Shown here in pieces: positions 40,815 to 53,559 of a stretch of 64,000 nucleotides of DNA. The stretch lies in NCBI RefSeq assembly GCF_963678635.1, contig NC_087071.1, positions 6,153,624-6,217,623 on the forward strand. The letters are read 5' to 3'. The notes under the pieces are model-generated. The model saw nothing but the letters and a program-made list of their open reading frames with translations. It was not told where the DNA came from and made no database searches. The first letter of the stretch is position 1. Every line of letters begins with the position of its first letter. Origin of the DNA: Symsagittifera roscoffensis (Eukaryota; Xenacoelomorpha; Acoela; Convolutidae). The position numbers were made by a program, and so were the translations under genes.

Positions 40815-41210
40815 TTGTCTCCCAGAAGACAGAGTGGCCCCCAGACAAGACCCACAATTCCAGACAGGAAAATCCCTGCGGCAGAAATACATTTACTCAT
40901 CAATCAAATTGAGGCGAGGGTAGTTTTTCTTAACGAGCTCGTAGAATTAGTTAAGCTTCAGGAGAATAAAACAATTTACATCATCATTAAGAATTGGTTA
41001 TTCAAAAAGCTGAAAAAACTTGATTGGTTAATTAGAGTTTTCGACACTTTCGAGTTCGCCAGTGAGACTTTCTGTCAAATTGTTATTTTTTCCCCTGATT
41101 TGAAAACTTTAAGTCGATTGAAGCTATTAACTGCGGAGTTTCATGGAAAAAACTCGATTTCAAGATTGTCTAAAATATTGCCATTAAAACCCATTATTGT
41201 TCAAGTATAG
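40815..41210 (+). CDS. Probable terminal exon of a plus-strand host gene
   Basis: An open frame with protein-like composition ends at TAG 41208-41210, and AATAAA follows at 41255-41260. The start shown is the beginning of the open stretch, not an ATG, so upstream exons are expected; possible acceptors include CACCTGCAG and GTCTCCCAG just before it. The segment EIHLLINQIEARVVFLNELV then a Lys-rich helix recalls a short conserved helical motif seen in some small uncharacterised eukaryotic proteins (UPF0193-like). That is a weak memory match and not an assignment. The last 60 residues could include intron read-through. Confidence 0.4.
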   Translation: MSPRRQSGPQTRPTIPDRKIPAAEIHLLINQIEARVVFLNELVELVKLQENKTIYIIIKNWLFKKLKKLDWLIRVFDTFEFASETFCQIVIFSPDLKTLSRLKLLTAEFHGKNSISRLSKILPLKPIIVQV

Positions 41211-41847
41211 ACCATGAAATCGAATGTATTATCCTTACGACCGATTTTTCCGTGAATAAAAATCAAATAATTTGGATTACAATTCATTTCAAGTTCATCA
41301 TGATTGATTATAATTGATGGTAATCTCAGAAGTTTTCTGCAAAACTATTTTAGAAGGATGAAACAGACTTTTTAAATTATTTTTAACTCACTGACTATTT
41401 GGTTTCTAAACCTGTTCCCCTCATAAAACACATCGCCTACTTTTAAACCCCCTGTTCAAAAATTTACCCTCCCCCCCAGCACACAAAAACACACTTATAC
41501 ACCCATAAAAAGATGTAAAGGGGAGGGAGAGAAGGAATTTGAATTTGAGGGTGGTTGAATCAGGTGAAGAGGTAAGGGAAATTCAATAAAATAGTTAGAT
41601 CCAAAAAACACAAAATGTAAGCATAAAATTTTTAATTTTGGAGAAAAATTTTTGATTGTTAAGAGAATAAAATTAAGAACCACAAATTCTTCATACAAAC
41701 CAAAAATTGTTTTGAAGGGAACACACTGTTCTAGTTTTGAATACTTGAAATTTCAACCTCTTTCATTAAAATACATAATTCATTATATTCTATATAATAA
41801 TAAATTCGGTTACGAATTGAGCACATTACAGAAATTAATTATTATAA
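41211..41847. other. Non-coding host DNA
   Basis: Contains the poly(A) signal of the preceding exon and AT-rich sequence. No supported gene on either strand. Confidence 0.4.
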
Positions 41848-41940
41848 ATGCAGAACTTTGGTAGCGGCGATCCGAATGGTCACCGTGAGGCTGCAAGCTT
41901 GTTTGCAGTGCCATTTGAGAGAAATTTGGAGATTCAGAAT
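41848..41940 (+). CDS. Possible first coding exon (MQNFGSGDPNGHREA...)
   Basis: An ATG follows AT-rich sequence and opens about 30 codons of markedly more GC-balanced, protein-like sequence (MQNFGSGDPNGHREAASLF). After that the composition falls back to intron-like AT-rich DNA and a stop. The end is approximate because no strong donor is visible. No family recognised. Confidence 0.25.
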
Positions 41941-42830
41941 CCATGTTTTTTGTTCTTATCCAATTTAAACCTAAAAATTTGCATAAACCGTTTTTGTTGA
42001 TGTGGATCTAAACCATAAAGACCGAGGATTTTTATTCATGGTTTCCTAAAATAAAACAATTTAGTTAGTCATCAAAAAAATTCAACCAAGTTTTCCAAAA
42101 AACCTTAATTCATTATAAACAACTTTCATGAATTTTTTAATGTTTGATTTTGTAGGAATATATTCGATCAGTAATGCATTATAATCATCCATTTTAGCTT
42201 TTATAGAGATTGGTAAGTATATTCCATTATAGTTGTCTAATATCTATAGAACTCCGTTGCAGTGGCTATTTTGCAAATTGCTGATAGTGTTTATCTTGCA
42301 AGATCGATGGAAGAATATGACCATCTTGCAACTAGCCTGTTTTCTCCTCTCATAATAATCAACCTAAAGCGTTTTTCCAATCAAAACGCGGGCGCTGTAA
42401 TTTGTTTAATTTGCTTAAGCATTTAGTATTCATAAGGTTTATGTGAATTTAATCGGTTGATTGGCTTTTTTTCTTCATAACGGCTCAACTTAGAATAGAA
42501 TTTTTTGAATGCTAAAAAGTTTTATGGCCTTCTTTTACTAAACAAATAGAAGTCGAAATTTTATTCGAAAATGATTGATAAACTACTGAGAACAACTGCT
42601 AGTTTTTGCAGAGTGAGAATTTTTTTAAGGCGCAGAATGAGACGTTTTTAAAAAACTATACAAAAGGGCCGCTTGTTCACAGCCATAATAAACTCGTGTT
42701 GACCTCCATAGAACAAAAAATTTGATCAGAAAACTCCTTGAACCACTTATATGAAAACAAATAAGTCATAAGAATTATTTATAAAATTTAATTGTATATA
42801 GGGTGACAAGTGGTAGGTAACAGGTTACAA
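41941..42830. other. AT-rich host DNA, nothing identified
   Basis: No ORF, repeat or RNA gene could be supported. Confidence 0.4.
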
Positions 42831-42833
42831 ATC

Positions 42834-42997
42834 GTAACGGGCGACAATTCGTAACAAGGCATTATGGCAAGTTTAACATGCTTCCTCCGCTGCGCTTACA
42901 TCCGGCACGAGAGGAAAATTGCGCTTGAATCAGTGTTTCCCGCTTACTCTATTGTTACGCTATGAATTATCACTTGTTACGAATTGTCGCCTGTTAC
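42834..42997. repeat. Foldback (MITE-like) repeat, about 164 bp
   Basis: A 25-bp arm at 42834-42858 (GTAACGGGCGACAATTCGTA then ACAAG) recurs inverted at 42973-42997 with one mismatch. The spacer is about 114 bp and more GC-rich than its surroundings. Related GTAAC/GGTTAC pieces lie just outside. Confidence 0.55.
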
Positions 42998-43618
42998 AAA
43001 TTAATATATAATAGGGCTGGTCGGCCTAAAAAGATCTAATAAAAAAATAGACCCTTCGATTATTGAAGGGGTCGATTTATTAGTGAGAGGGTGTTTAAAA
43101 AATGTTGTCAATTGATGTAATATAATATACACTTTCTATGAATTGAGTATAAACTCTTCAGCGTGTCCATACGTTCAGATTGTACTTTACCTTTTTACTT
43201 TACCTTAAAAACATGAGAAAAATTTCTTATACAAATTTGGTACAATAATCGTGGTTCCTTTTTTGATCGAATTGATTTTCCGAACACTCCCGGAACACTT
43301 TAAAGACCCTATTTGGACAAAATTTCAGCGCCCTATTTCAAAAACTTTGAAAAAAAAGTCGAAAATGCTGTTTTGGAAAATGCGTTTTCGGCTCGCATCC
43401 CAGTTGAAAACTTGTATAAATTGGTGCCAAGGAAACGGATGTCATAAATTTATACCCAAGAAGGGGCGTTTTGGTTGGCGAGGGGGACGAAATCCTGATG
43501 ACAATTCCCTGGAAAAAATTGGCGATGTATTTTTTGAAGTATTGTAAAAAAAATGTTCGAGTATGGTTGGAATAAAAAGGGTAATGGTGTGTAAGATTTA
43601 AAAAAGACCAAAATTCAC

Positions 43619-43679
43619 CTGATATTCCGAGAATAGTCAATCCAACAGCAACCCATCCAAAACAAGTCTTAATAGTCAT
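43619..43679 (-). CDS. Possible first exon with signal peptide
   Basis: ATG (complement of 43677-43679) opens 20 codons that read as a signal peptide or anchor (MTIKTCFGWVAVGLTILGIS). It ends at a good donor CAG|GTGAAT (43618 downward) in phase 1. It does not splice in phase to the exon at 40142-40286, so it probably belongs to another gene. Downstream exons were not found. Confidence 0.35.
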
Positions 43680-46600
43680 TGACCTCTAAGCAGTTCTGTT
43701 TCAGAAAGAAGATAATAAACGTCGAATAATTTTTAACTGGTTTAACACCAGTGGATAAAATATAATCAAATAAACACCAAAAGATAATAAAATTGGGGAG
43801 ACTTCGGATGGAGCCGGAGCTGAATATTAATAAGCTACACAGATAAAGGAAAAAAATGCGAGTGATTGAAGATTGAAGTATGTCATTAAGATAAAAACGC
43901 CCCAGGTTATGGGTTATAACTCAAGTTATAAACTTTCCAAATCAGCATTTAAACGTCAAAAGGAGACCCGGGAGATCTTTTACGATTACGCTAAATCAAA
44001 TTTCATATTTCAGAAGTCAAAGTTGATTAAACTTCGAATTCATTTTATGGTTTTATCCCCCCCCCCCCCCCCCCCAATGAAACGAATCTTTTGACTATAT
44101 TGAAATCGAACATTGGTTAAAATAATTTGAAGATGGTAGCGAACACGTAATAGTTTTTTTGCTGCAATTTTGTATAACTATGTCTGTTGGTCCTGTGAAT
44201 AAAATTATGATTTTATAAACTAGATAACTTTTCATAACCGCTCTAGATATTATAAAAAACATTTTTTCAGGAATGCTCTATCATTATCTTATATTTGGAG
44301 TAAATGGATATTTTGCCTTAGTCTTTGAAAATTTTGTTTGATGATTTAAACAAACAAAAATGAAAAAACATAAAAATTATCAGTAGTTTCTGTTGAAAAC
44401 CTTCTCTATCCCTTGAATTTTCTTTTTTTTCGATTCTTCTCCTTCCGAAAAGTCACTTGGGATTTTCTTTGTTTGACCTTCAAGTGAACAGCCGAAATTT
44501 CTATTACCAAATCTTATCAATTCTGCCCTCAAAAAGCCTTCAGCTTTGTAATTCAAACACCGTCATACCCTAGTGTCAAAAATAAAACGTTTCTGTGTAT
44601 TTTACTTCAAAAAATCGAATGGAATGGCAGTTAAATGGGGCGAAATCGCAATCAGCCTGAAGGCGTAATAAATGTAACACAGATTTGTTAAACAAAATAC
44701 CTAAAAAGCAAAAATAGAACTAATCTTCTTATAGGTCATTTTCGACGATTCTAAAAACATAGGTATTATCTTATACATAAAATACCATCATAAAGAAACA
44801 TGAAAAAAAAACATAGATGAATGAAAACCTTTTTTTTGAACCCGCTTTGAAGTTACTTGTGCTTATAATTTCAATCGAACATTGCTTCCAAAACTTTAAT
44901 CAAAAATTTGTGCTTTGAACTTTACCAAAAACTTTTCCAGAATAAAAACTTTACCAATTTTTTTTTTGAAATGTGGTTAATAACACTTTACAATTCAGTA
45001 AAGCAGCCAAAAAAGAGGAAAGGAGTTTTTCTTGAAATGGGTTGTAACTTCATATTTTGGTCCTTTCCCTTGTGGATTAATGGTCGTAATTTGCAATTTT
45101 CTTCTTATTAGAGAATTTCATCTTTTTGTTAGACTGTTAGTTTCCAATTTTAGCTGCGCGTTAAAATGCGGAGAGCTCCGATTGACTTTTTTTTAAATGA
45201 ATTAAAATTTGCGCTGGTCTACGATTGTTATTCTAAAAAATGAGTATCTGAAGATGTAAAAATTTCATGAAAACTGCTGATGACAACCTTTGTACCGAAT
45301 AAAAATGTGTTCAGCTTCATTTTGTGACATCAGTTAAATAAACTTTTCCAATTCTCCAAAAGCCTTCAAATCGCAATCAATTTATTTGAGATAGGTATTC
45401 CAACTGCTTTTTTTTCTTATTTAATTTTTCTCGTGATACACCAAAACCACCATTTTTTTTTGCCTTTTCTTCACACTGAACAAGTTTGATTTTTTTTTAA
45501 ATTGAGCTCTAATAGTCGTGTGTTGGTTTCCAGAAAAGAAACCAATTTACCATCATTAGGGCATTAATACAAAATCAAACAATTTGTTTTTATAAAACAA
45601 TTTTTTGCGTTAAAACAAAACCAAACAAATTTACAATATTTTCGGCAAGAACGTAATTATAATTATAAGAAACCGAAAAGACTTTTGGTTAGAAAATTTG
45701 AAATGGATGAGTGTTATGTCAGGAAGAGTAACTTTAATGCCTAATTTATTGGACCAAATTTTCTAAATCAATCAAACGATCCTCTCAAATAACGCCGTCT
45801 CAAAAGTTGTAAAAAAACCAAAGGGCGGTGGAAATTAGGGTAATTATGAAAACTTAGTAGAAGCCTATCTTGTTTTCCTTTTTGCCTTGAGCTGTTTATA
45901 TTCGTGTGAAGCAAGCTTGGCAAACTGGCACAGGTAAAAGATTGCAAAATAAGTTCAAAAGGAGTCCAAACTGAAAAATATGAACTGCTTCTTTGCTCTC
46001 TGGTAAAAAAAAGAGAAATGAGAATTAACGACCTGGCCCTAAAGCAGCAAAGTACATTTCTGCAGCAACACTGCTCTTTTTTCTGTTTATTTGTTTGACG
46101 TAGGAAAACAACCAAAAATACGAATAAATCGTAATATTTCCCAAATGAAGTATAAATCTTCCTTTCAAGGAAGTCCGAAAAGAAACTGAGTTCAAATTAA
46201 TTCTTTATGAGGTTTATACATATAAACATATGTGACCACAGATCAAAAAATAATAAATTTCTTATGAGTTTTTTGAGATTTTGTGCAAATAAGGTACTTG
46301 CGTTTCCGGCGCGTAACCTACTATACTCGAGTTAAAAAGGATATCTTCATCCTTTTTTTTATATATCGACCAACGACATTAGCCAAGCTTTCTTAGATCG
46401 CTCACCTAAAAAATCCCTGTATCTTAAAATTTTTCAACGCACCATAAAAATAGAAAGTTTGGCGCAAAAAATGTCATTAAGTTTTTTTAAGTTCAGGTAA
46501 GATAGCCAGGTCAAGTCCTTATCAACCCGCGCGTAAAGCTTATCCCCATCGTGAAATGGGTAAAAAAACGTTGGTCTGATTTAAATAACTTCTCAGATGA

Positions 46601-47990
46601 ACAAGAGCAAAGCACTCTTCTTTAATTCTGTTTCCAGATTTTTTTAGCAAAGAGTTAAAGAGCATACAATTATTCGAGGTAAGACTGTTTTTTTTTAATT
46701 TTGTTTTCCGTTTATATAAAATGAGAAAAAAACGTGCAAATATGTTGGGAGAGACTGGCTGTTTATTTATTTTGCCAAAATACAATTAAGAGGCACTCGA
46801 GCCGAAAATTGTCGCAAAATTCATTGAAGTGGTCTGTGGAAGCCATTCAACGATACAGAGGCGTCATATTTCTGTCGCCAATTCACGAAAAAAAAACAAC
46901 GAAGTGTATTCGAGCGTTTAAAATGTGTGATCCTTTTTTCAATAGAGTGTTTAGGTGAAAATAATTGAAAAGAACACGCAAAAACCAAGTATTTTTTTTG
47001 AAACAGAAGACATGAACAATTTTGCTCCAACCGCCACCCCAAAAAGCTCTTTTAGAAAGCGAATTCGATTCTGCGACTAGTAATGTCCTGAACTGGCTAA
47101 AGTTGCCCAAGCATGATGAGTTCAATTGGCAATTTCATTTGATTTTTTTCGTCTTTTCGCTAACAAAACTGTTTTTATACGATGGTTAGTGGACAATTCT
47201 TGGCAAACGCAGAAATTTATTCTCCTCATTTGCATATCACTGGTGGGGGCTCTTTTCCAATCACCCTCCCCTACATGTTAACTTCATTTTTGAAAAACTA
47301 CTTTCTTGTTGTCATTATGTAACAAAATTGTTGATGAAGAACAATTTAACTATTGTGAACACGTTTGTTTTTCATACCTTATATCGTAACATAACGCATT
47401 CAGCCATGATAACAATTGAAACAACAAAGAAACTTGAGAATATGAAATGCGAGTAAGTTGAAAATAGTCCACTGGACCTATCATTAAATGTTACAGAACA
47501 ATATTGCCAAACGATCAAGCTCTATAATCTCAAATAGCGCTTTTAATGACAGAAGAAGAAGAAGAAGAAGAAGAAAAAACAATTACACTTGTTAAAATGA
47601 TGTAATCTGTAATAAATTGTGTAAATGAATCCTCAAAATTTTGTAAAGCAGTAAAAAGACAACTTCGAGAACCGTTAAATTAGCAAACTTCGTTAAATTA
47701 AAAACCAGTAGGCTTAACATTATGTGTTCTTAAAATTGAATACCAAAGCTTGACAAATTTCGTTGATATTTTTTCGTTTGATCACATCTTCCAGCATTCA
47801 TACTGATTACAGCAAAGTTTCTAAAATTTAAGTCGGATGTTTTTTGAAAAAAAAAAACGTTTATTAAATAACATACAAAAATGGGACAAAATAGAATAGT
47901 AAAGGATGCAGATAGTTTTTTTAAAATCTTTTGTATGTTTCATTTTGATTTCAGAATTTCTAACTTTTTTTGTGTTCTGTTTTCTGTATT
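43680..47990. other. AT-rich intergenic DNA
   Basis: No supported gene. Simple repeats: a C-run at about 44057-44075 and a GAA run at about 47552-47578. Confidence 0.45.
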
Positions 47991-48014
47991 CAAAACAAAA
48001 TCAATGGTTATAGG

Positions 48015-50830
48015 CTAGGTTTTTGCCGATATCAGTGTTCTGCCTAATGGACTTTTTCTCCTTGATGGGACGTATTTCGTTCGGCTTGTTGTACCATAGG
48101 ATTTCTTTTCGTTATTCTTCAGGTTTGATTTTTGTGTGAAGGTGGCTCTACATCTGTCGCACGTGTGTCCACTTTCTCTGTGCATACTCTTTGTATGTAT
48201 CGCTAGGCCAGCTCTCGAATTGAATGTTCGTTTGCGTTGTTTACATTCGGTGTTCACACTTATCATTTTTGTGATTGCTCGATTGTTTCTCAACCGTTCT
48301 CTTTTGAATATTTCTATCGTGTCAGGTTAGACATCGGACTCTTTAGTAGCGCTTGCTTCTGGTTCCTGTTCAGAGCCTTTTCTTCTATCTCTAGCTGGTG
48401 CAAGCCTGCTTCACGCATTAACTCGACCCAATGTCTGAGGTTGCATCAGTACTTTATTTTCGGTTTCGCAGTCTCTTCCAGCTTTCTCAACCAAAGGTTT
48501 TTTGTTTTACTCTCCCGTGGTCAGGCATTCGTATTATGTGTCCTGGCCATTCCATACTACGTTCTTCGATTTAATTTCTGATTGATTTTATTCGTTGTTC
48601 TTTTCTCACATTCCAATTTTTTTTTGTGCTTTTGTTCCATTTTTTAGTGGCTCTTGGTTTTTGGAACTCTAAACATATCGATAGAATTTGTCCTTTTTAT
48701 TTTGTATTTGGTTGATTTCGGATAATGTCCAGGTTGGTACTTGGCATTCGAATATTATTGTGCTTTCTACTACCTCTTCTATCGCTCGTGCTTGCGTCCT
48801 TTTTGTTAAATTTGAGTTTTTTTTGACAGTTTTTAGCCTTGTTCCACGCCCTCATTACGGATTGGATGCGCAATTTAGTATCTTCGGACTCAACTAGCCA
48901 CATATCTTTTAATCTGGTCGCTGCCGCACTATTTTCGCTCCAGTGTTTTGTTCTGCTCAATCCTTTTGTTTTTTTTTTCTTTTCGAAGACCCGGGATGAC
49001 CAAAAATACTAGTCATATAATTTTTGCATTTATGGAAAAATACTAGTCATACACTTTCCATACAATTCCATACGTACAGAAAATTGCATGAAAGGTCTAT
49101 GATTAGTATTTTTTCATATATGGAAATTGTATGACTAGCATTTTTCTATAAACCAAAAATTTTGATTTTTTTCATTTCAGTTTCTCAAAATTTTTTGGTT
49201 GTGTTTGTAACCGAACACAAATGAAATAAACCTTGATTACTCAAACGTAGTAACCAAAGGTTTGGCCGTCTCGCATTAAAAGTGCATTGGAAACAGCCTG
49301 ATATTTGTTACTTCTGTCTCACACAAATAATATAACGAAAGTAATGAACTTTTAAGTTTTAGCAATAATTTTCAAAAATGATTATTTCTAAAAATTTAAC
49401 TTTTAAATTACCAGACATTGATCAAGGCATACAAATTAATGTCATACAAAAGAAAGAGGAGTTTTAAGCGTTTTTGAAAAAAGTTATGAAGAGAAAAGGA
49501 AAAAAATCTAATCTTAGTATATCCAGGACTACGTTATACTCACAAAAAATTAAATTTTGAATGCAAAATTTTTATTTCAAAAAATGTTTGTTTGAATACA
49601 AAAATTAGTTTGCGATTGAAAAAAAAACACAAAAAATTTTTTGAGGGCAATTTCAAAAAAAAATTTGAAACAGTTTTGTCGTCGCCATCAAAAAAATGCT
49701 AGTCATACAATTTCCATATATGGAAACAGTATGACGAGTGTTTTTTTTTCAGAAAACAAATATAAAAAAAGTCAAGGTTTTTAGTTGTAGCAGCCCAAAA
49801 AAAAACGCTTAAATGTTTTGCCAGTAGTTGAATTGACTGTTCAGAGCTTTTTTTTCACAAATTTTTTTTTTAATGCTAATTATACAATTTCCATGTATGG
49901 AAATTGTTTTAGCAGCATTTTTTTCATACCATTTTTTTCCCTTTTTTGTGAAGAGATACCAATTTCGATACCAAAACAACTATAAAACACCTTTGAAATT
50001 CGTTTAAAATTATTTTACAAAAATGTATGAAATTTGTATGACTAGCATTTTTCCATAGACTGAGTGTATGAAATTGTATGATTAGCATTTTCGGTCTATG
50101 GAGGTCAACCCGGGGAAGCTCATGACTCTTTTGGTTTTGTTTTTCGCGTCGTACATTTTCTCCTTGTTACTCAGACTCGTAGTGTCGTCGGCATACAAGG
50201 TGTTCCTAAGAAAAAACTGTTTCTCTTCAGCAATCCTTCTATCCCTTCGATGTGTCATGCAAGATTTTTTGGGTATAACGAGTTCTTCAGCTCATTATAT
50301 TTGGGCTGCTTTTCCGCAACTCTCAATGTAGTCTGACGAAGATTATCACAAAGTATAAACGAAAAAGAATATCTTTCTCTCAATCCTCGCTGCAGTGTGT
50401 ATTTGGAGCTAAGCTCCTTGTTGCCTATCACCTTGTATTCTGTTATCCCATGCATGCCCTTCAGTCGTCCGAAGAAATTACGAAATCACACCCGAACCCA
50501 TATCCTACCTACATTTTTCATCGAAGAGGTCCGCTGAGTCTTGGATATGCTTTCTTTACATCTAGAACAAACGCTTTATCTCTGCTCAGACTCTCGTTTT
50601 CGCATATCACTCGGTTATCTTTCTGTAGTCTGATCGTTATTTGGGTGGTATCAGCTGTAGATCTGTTCTGCCGGAAGCCGTCTTGGTTATCATCTAACGC
50701 CCCGAATTCTTCACTCCAGTCTCTGAGTCTTGCTGCTATTACCCTTGCGAGAACTCGGTTTCTAATAGATAACGAGCACACACCATACAAAGGGCATCTT
50801 CTCTGGTATAATTTTACAACCATTAATTTT
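48015..50830 (-). pseudogene. Decayed non-LTR retrotransposon (RT plus C-terminal zinc fingers), split by a DNA transposon
   Basis: Minus-strand pieces run in order. An RT segment at 50518-50823 (SIRNRVLARVIAARLRDW, DDNQDGFRQNRSTADTTQI, DVKKAYPR) is followed in a shifted frame by 50255-50455 (QRGLRERYSFSFILCDN, a worn form of the LINE RT motif before the catalytic box). After the insertion at 48989-50114 come a 48697-48960 segment and a C-terminal part with a GH-IRMPDH motif. The end is two zinc-finger-like units (FNSRAGLAIHTKSMH and CDRCRATFTQKSNLKN, 48015-48293). RT followed by C-terminal zinc fingers fits a group of invertebrate non-LTR elements. The 5' end is truncated near 50830, and several frameshifts and stops make it inactive. 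Confidence 0.75.
48989..50114. mobile_element. Palindromic non-autonomous DNA transposon, about 1.1 kb
   Basis: The ends are inverted: CCCGGGATGACC at 48990-49001 and GGTCAACCCGGG at 50103-50114. GAAG flanks both sides (48985-48988 and 50115-50118), a possible 4-bp duplication. Inside, the motif AATGCTAGTCATACAATTTC occurs many times in both orientations (near 49008-49150, 49695-49740, 49875-49920, 50025-50095), often around a CCATATATGG centre. There is no ORF. It interrupts the non-LTR relic. Confidence 0.6.
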
Positions 50831-53475
50831 AGATGAACGTGGGTAAATTTTATGTAAAGGCGCCTTTGACATCACAGTACTCTAACATTGAGGGAACAAG
50901 TGCAAAAACATGATTTTAAACCGAAAGTTTTCTATTTGGAAAACGTCATTTACTGGCAGTTTTTTTATTTACAAAGTAACTCAAAAAAATCACAAAGCAG
51001 CATCTGTAATTTTTTCGGAAGAAGCTTTGAAATAATTTTATATGACCAAAATTAACAAGATTTTCGATCTTGTTAATAGCCATGTGATCCCTGTTTTAAC
51101 AGTGGCAAAAGTGCTTACCCGCCCGGATAAATTTAGGTAAAACTTCACTTTAATCTCAATCTCTACCGTATTGATTTCAAATTAATTCTGAAACAAAATT
51201 CGTCTCAAACTTATGTGCTTTTAAGGGTGAAGCTCAAAACTTGATTGATTGATTTACCGGAATTGTTCACATTATATTTTTACCTTTGAAACAAACCAAA
51301 GATACTTCAACATTATATGGTCGAGAATATTGACCAACTTGAATGCCATATAAAAATCGAGAACGAAAATGACTCTAAGTGTATACAATCCATTTCTTAG
51401 TCTCCCAGTGCGAATTGGGAATCAATTAGATTGATGATAATGCGGTCAACAAAAATCCATTATAATCGATTTATAAACGGGCAGTGCTGTGTAACAAATG
51501 GGCAGTGCTTTGTAACCCAATTGGGTTCGTTAACTGTCCCCTCACTGTTTCTGGTGCTTCATATTTAAATTCTCGTTGTATGCAAATTTACCATTAACAA
51601 TGAGAAATAAATTCTTTCTTTCTTTCTTTCTTTCTTTCTTTATTTGTTACACCAGCTTATGAATTCGAGTACATTTTTTTGGTTACGTGATTGAAACATG
51701 AAAATCGCTTTTACTTTTCTCTTTTATTTATTTATTTCAAAAAAAAAACAAATTCATTGCTGATTACTCGCTAACAAACTGCTGTTTTTAATAACCGCAA
51801 ATACAAGACTATAGTTTACATTATCTGCTTTTTTAGATTTTGGGAGTTAACATCATGGATTGCTCACAGGAAATCCAGCCTTGTTGGTGAAAAAATTTCA
51901 GAATTCCGACTGCTAAAATAACTGATGGGTAGATGGACTCATTATTGCGAGGTTTAAAAGGGGCTTTTTCTTATCGTAACGAAAGAATTATTTTGTTCAT
52001 AAAACAAAATCAGTTGCTTTACGTTTTTCAATGAAGAGGACGGAAACAAAAAGTATCTGTCAATTCAACCTGCTGAGAATATGACATTGATACTTTCCCT
52101 ATTGTTGAAAACTCAATTAAAAAGCCTCAAAACACAAGGCTTTTTAACTTCCTTTGAAACCGCAAAGGAAATGATCTCTTCCGACTTACGAAAAATTTCA
52201 ATCAGAAAACGAAAAACAAGTTAAGTTAAGAAATCGCGTGACATTCAAATTGACCTTCAAATTTTAACAAATTAGCCCCATTTTCAAAAGGCGCCGATTG
52301 AGCCAAGATTTTAGCAAATAGAGCTGACTGACTCCAACTTTTGACAATTTGGGCTCATTCCGTTTTATACTTTTACTCTAAATAAATTTAAAAAAGCAGC
52401 AACTCTAAAGATTTTTTTTTATAATAGAGGTGGTATAACAGTCATTGGTACTCAATTAGTCGGTTGGAGTCCCTCGAGGAAGAAACATTTTCGTATAAAA
52501 ATCGTTGAGTAAGCCCATTTTTGGGTCCTTATTTGGCCACAGAAGAGGGTGAATTGGCCTTATTCTCTAAAAATTGCTTAACATTAGAGTCATTTTTTTG
52601 TAGAAACTAAGTGACCAAACGTACCAGAGAATACGCTTTTTGAGCCCGTTTTTACGGTAACGAAATGCAAAAGTCTTGAACCGTGGATGTTGTTTATGCC
52701 TCTGCGTTTTTTTCTTGGTTTTTTTTAATAGATTCCTCTGCGTTTTTTACTTGGTTAGTTGTATTTATAGATTTTTTGTCGTTCCCAAGAGAGCAGTTGC
52801 TAGAATTTGTAAACAGGCTGTGTTTGATACGTATATATTCTTAGTCTTCGATGTCCAGCTCGACCTCGCTGTTTTGATATTGGTCCCAATTGCTACAGTC
52901 GATTGAGCTGGCTTTTAAAAGTTTTTTGTCTAAACAAAGTAACTTTATGTTCTCACATGATAGTAGGGATAGTTTTGCTGAAGTAGGAAGGTTTCCAATG
53001 CAGTATTTGGGTATCTACCAAAGTGCGCATCAAATGGCAGAATTTTTTATTATACCCTTTGCTGTTATACGCAGTGTTTTCATTACTTTTGCCCCTTTTG
53101 AGCCTAGTTTTGAATGCGCTGCTTTTTGAATGATTCTTTGTTTTTTATTGTTTTATTTAGTCTTTCTACCATTTTATTGACCGGGCTTGTCCAGTGTAGT
53201 TTTTTTCCAGCCTTTGAAACTTTTAATTGTTTTGGAAGCATATGACTTTTTGCAAAAGGTTGCTAAATTTGTCGCCCATTCAGAGATCTTTTTGAATTGA
53301 AGCTTAGAGAGTACAAAATTTTGTCGAGCCACTTTTTAGAGACTTTTTTGAGACATTTTTAATTCTTAATTTTTCAAAAAAAATGGCAGAGAAAAACCGA
53401 TTTTAGGAAAATTTTTTTTGTTCATTTTTAATTTTTGAAAAATGCTGTTTTTCAGTAGAAATTTTGGAACTGTGA
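50831..53475. other. AT-rich intergenic DNA with a (TTTC)n microsatellite
   Basis: The TTTC run lies at about 51607-51642. Short frames near 52676-53129 have no recognisable content. No supported gene. Confidence 0.4.
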
Positions 53476-53559
53476 AAGCTCTTTGTTTTCTAACTGAATT
53501 TGCGTGTGAATTGATTTGTAACTGTGAACGCGCCGGACAAGATTTGGCTTTACCTTCTA
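53476..53559 (+). repeat. Second copy of the 84-bp segment in the copy C leader
   Basis: Matches 25921-26004 without gaps, with four mismatches. There is no LTR or other part of the giant element on either side, so this is either the host source of the segment or a dispersed repeat. Confidence 0.8.

Noticed and set aside
43251-43547. 98-codon plus-strand frame
   Set aside because: Composition resembles an intergenic repeat; no start context, splice signals or family match.
43338-43679. 113-codon minus-strand frame as a full gene
   Set aside because: Only the first 20 codons look protein-like; a good donor follows and the remainder reads as intron.
45768-46115. 115-codon minus-strand frame
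   Set aside because: No motif, no splice or start support; typical of chance frames in this region.
48136-48581. Plus-strand frames over the zinc-finger region
   Set aside because: Antisense to the non-LTR relic.
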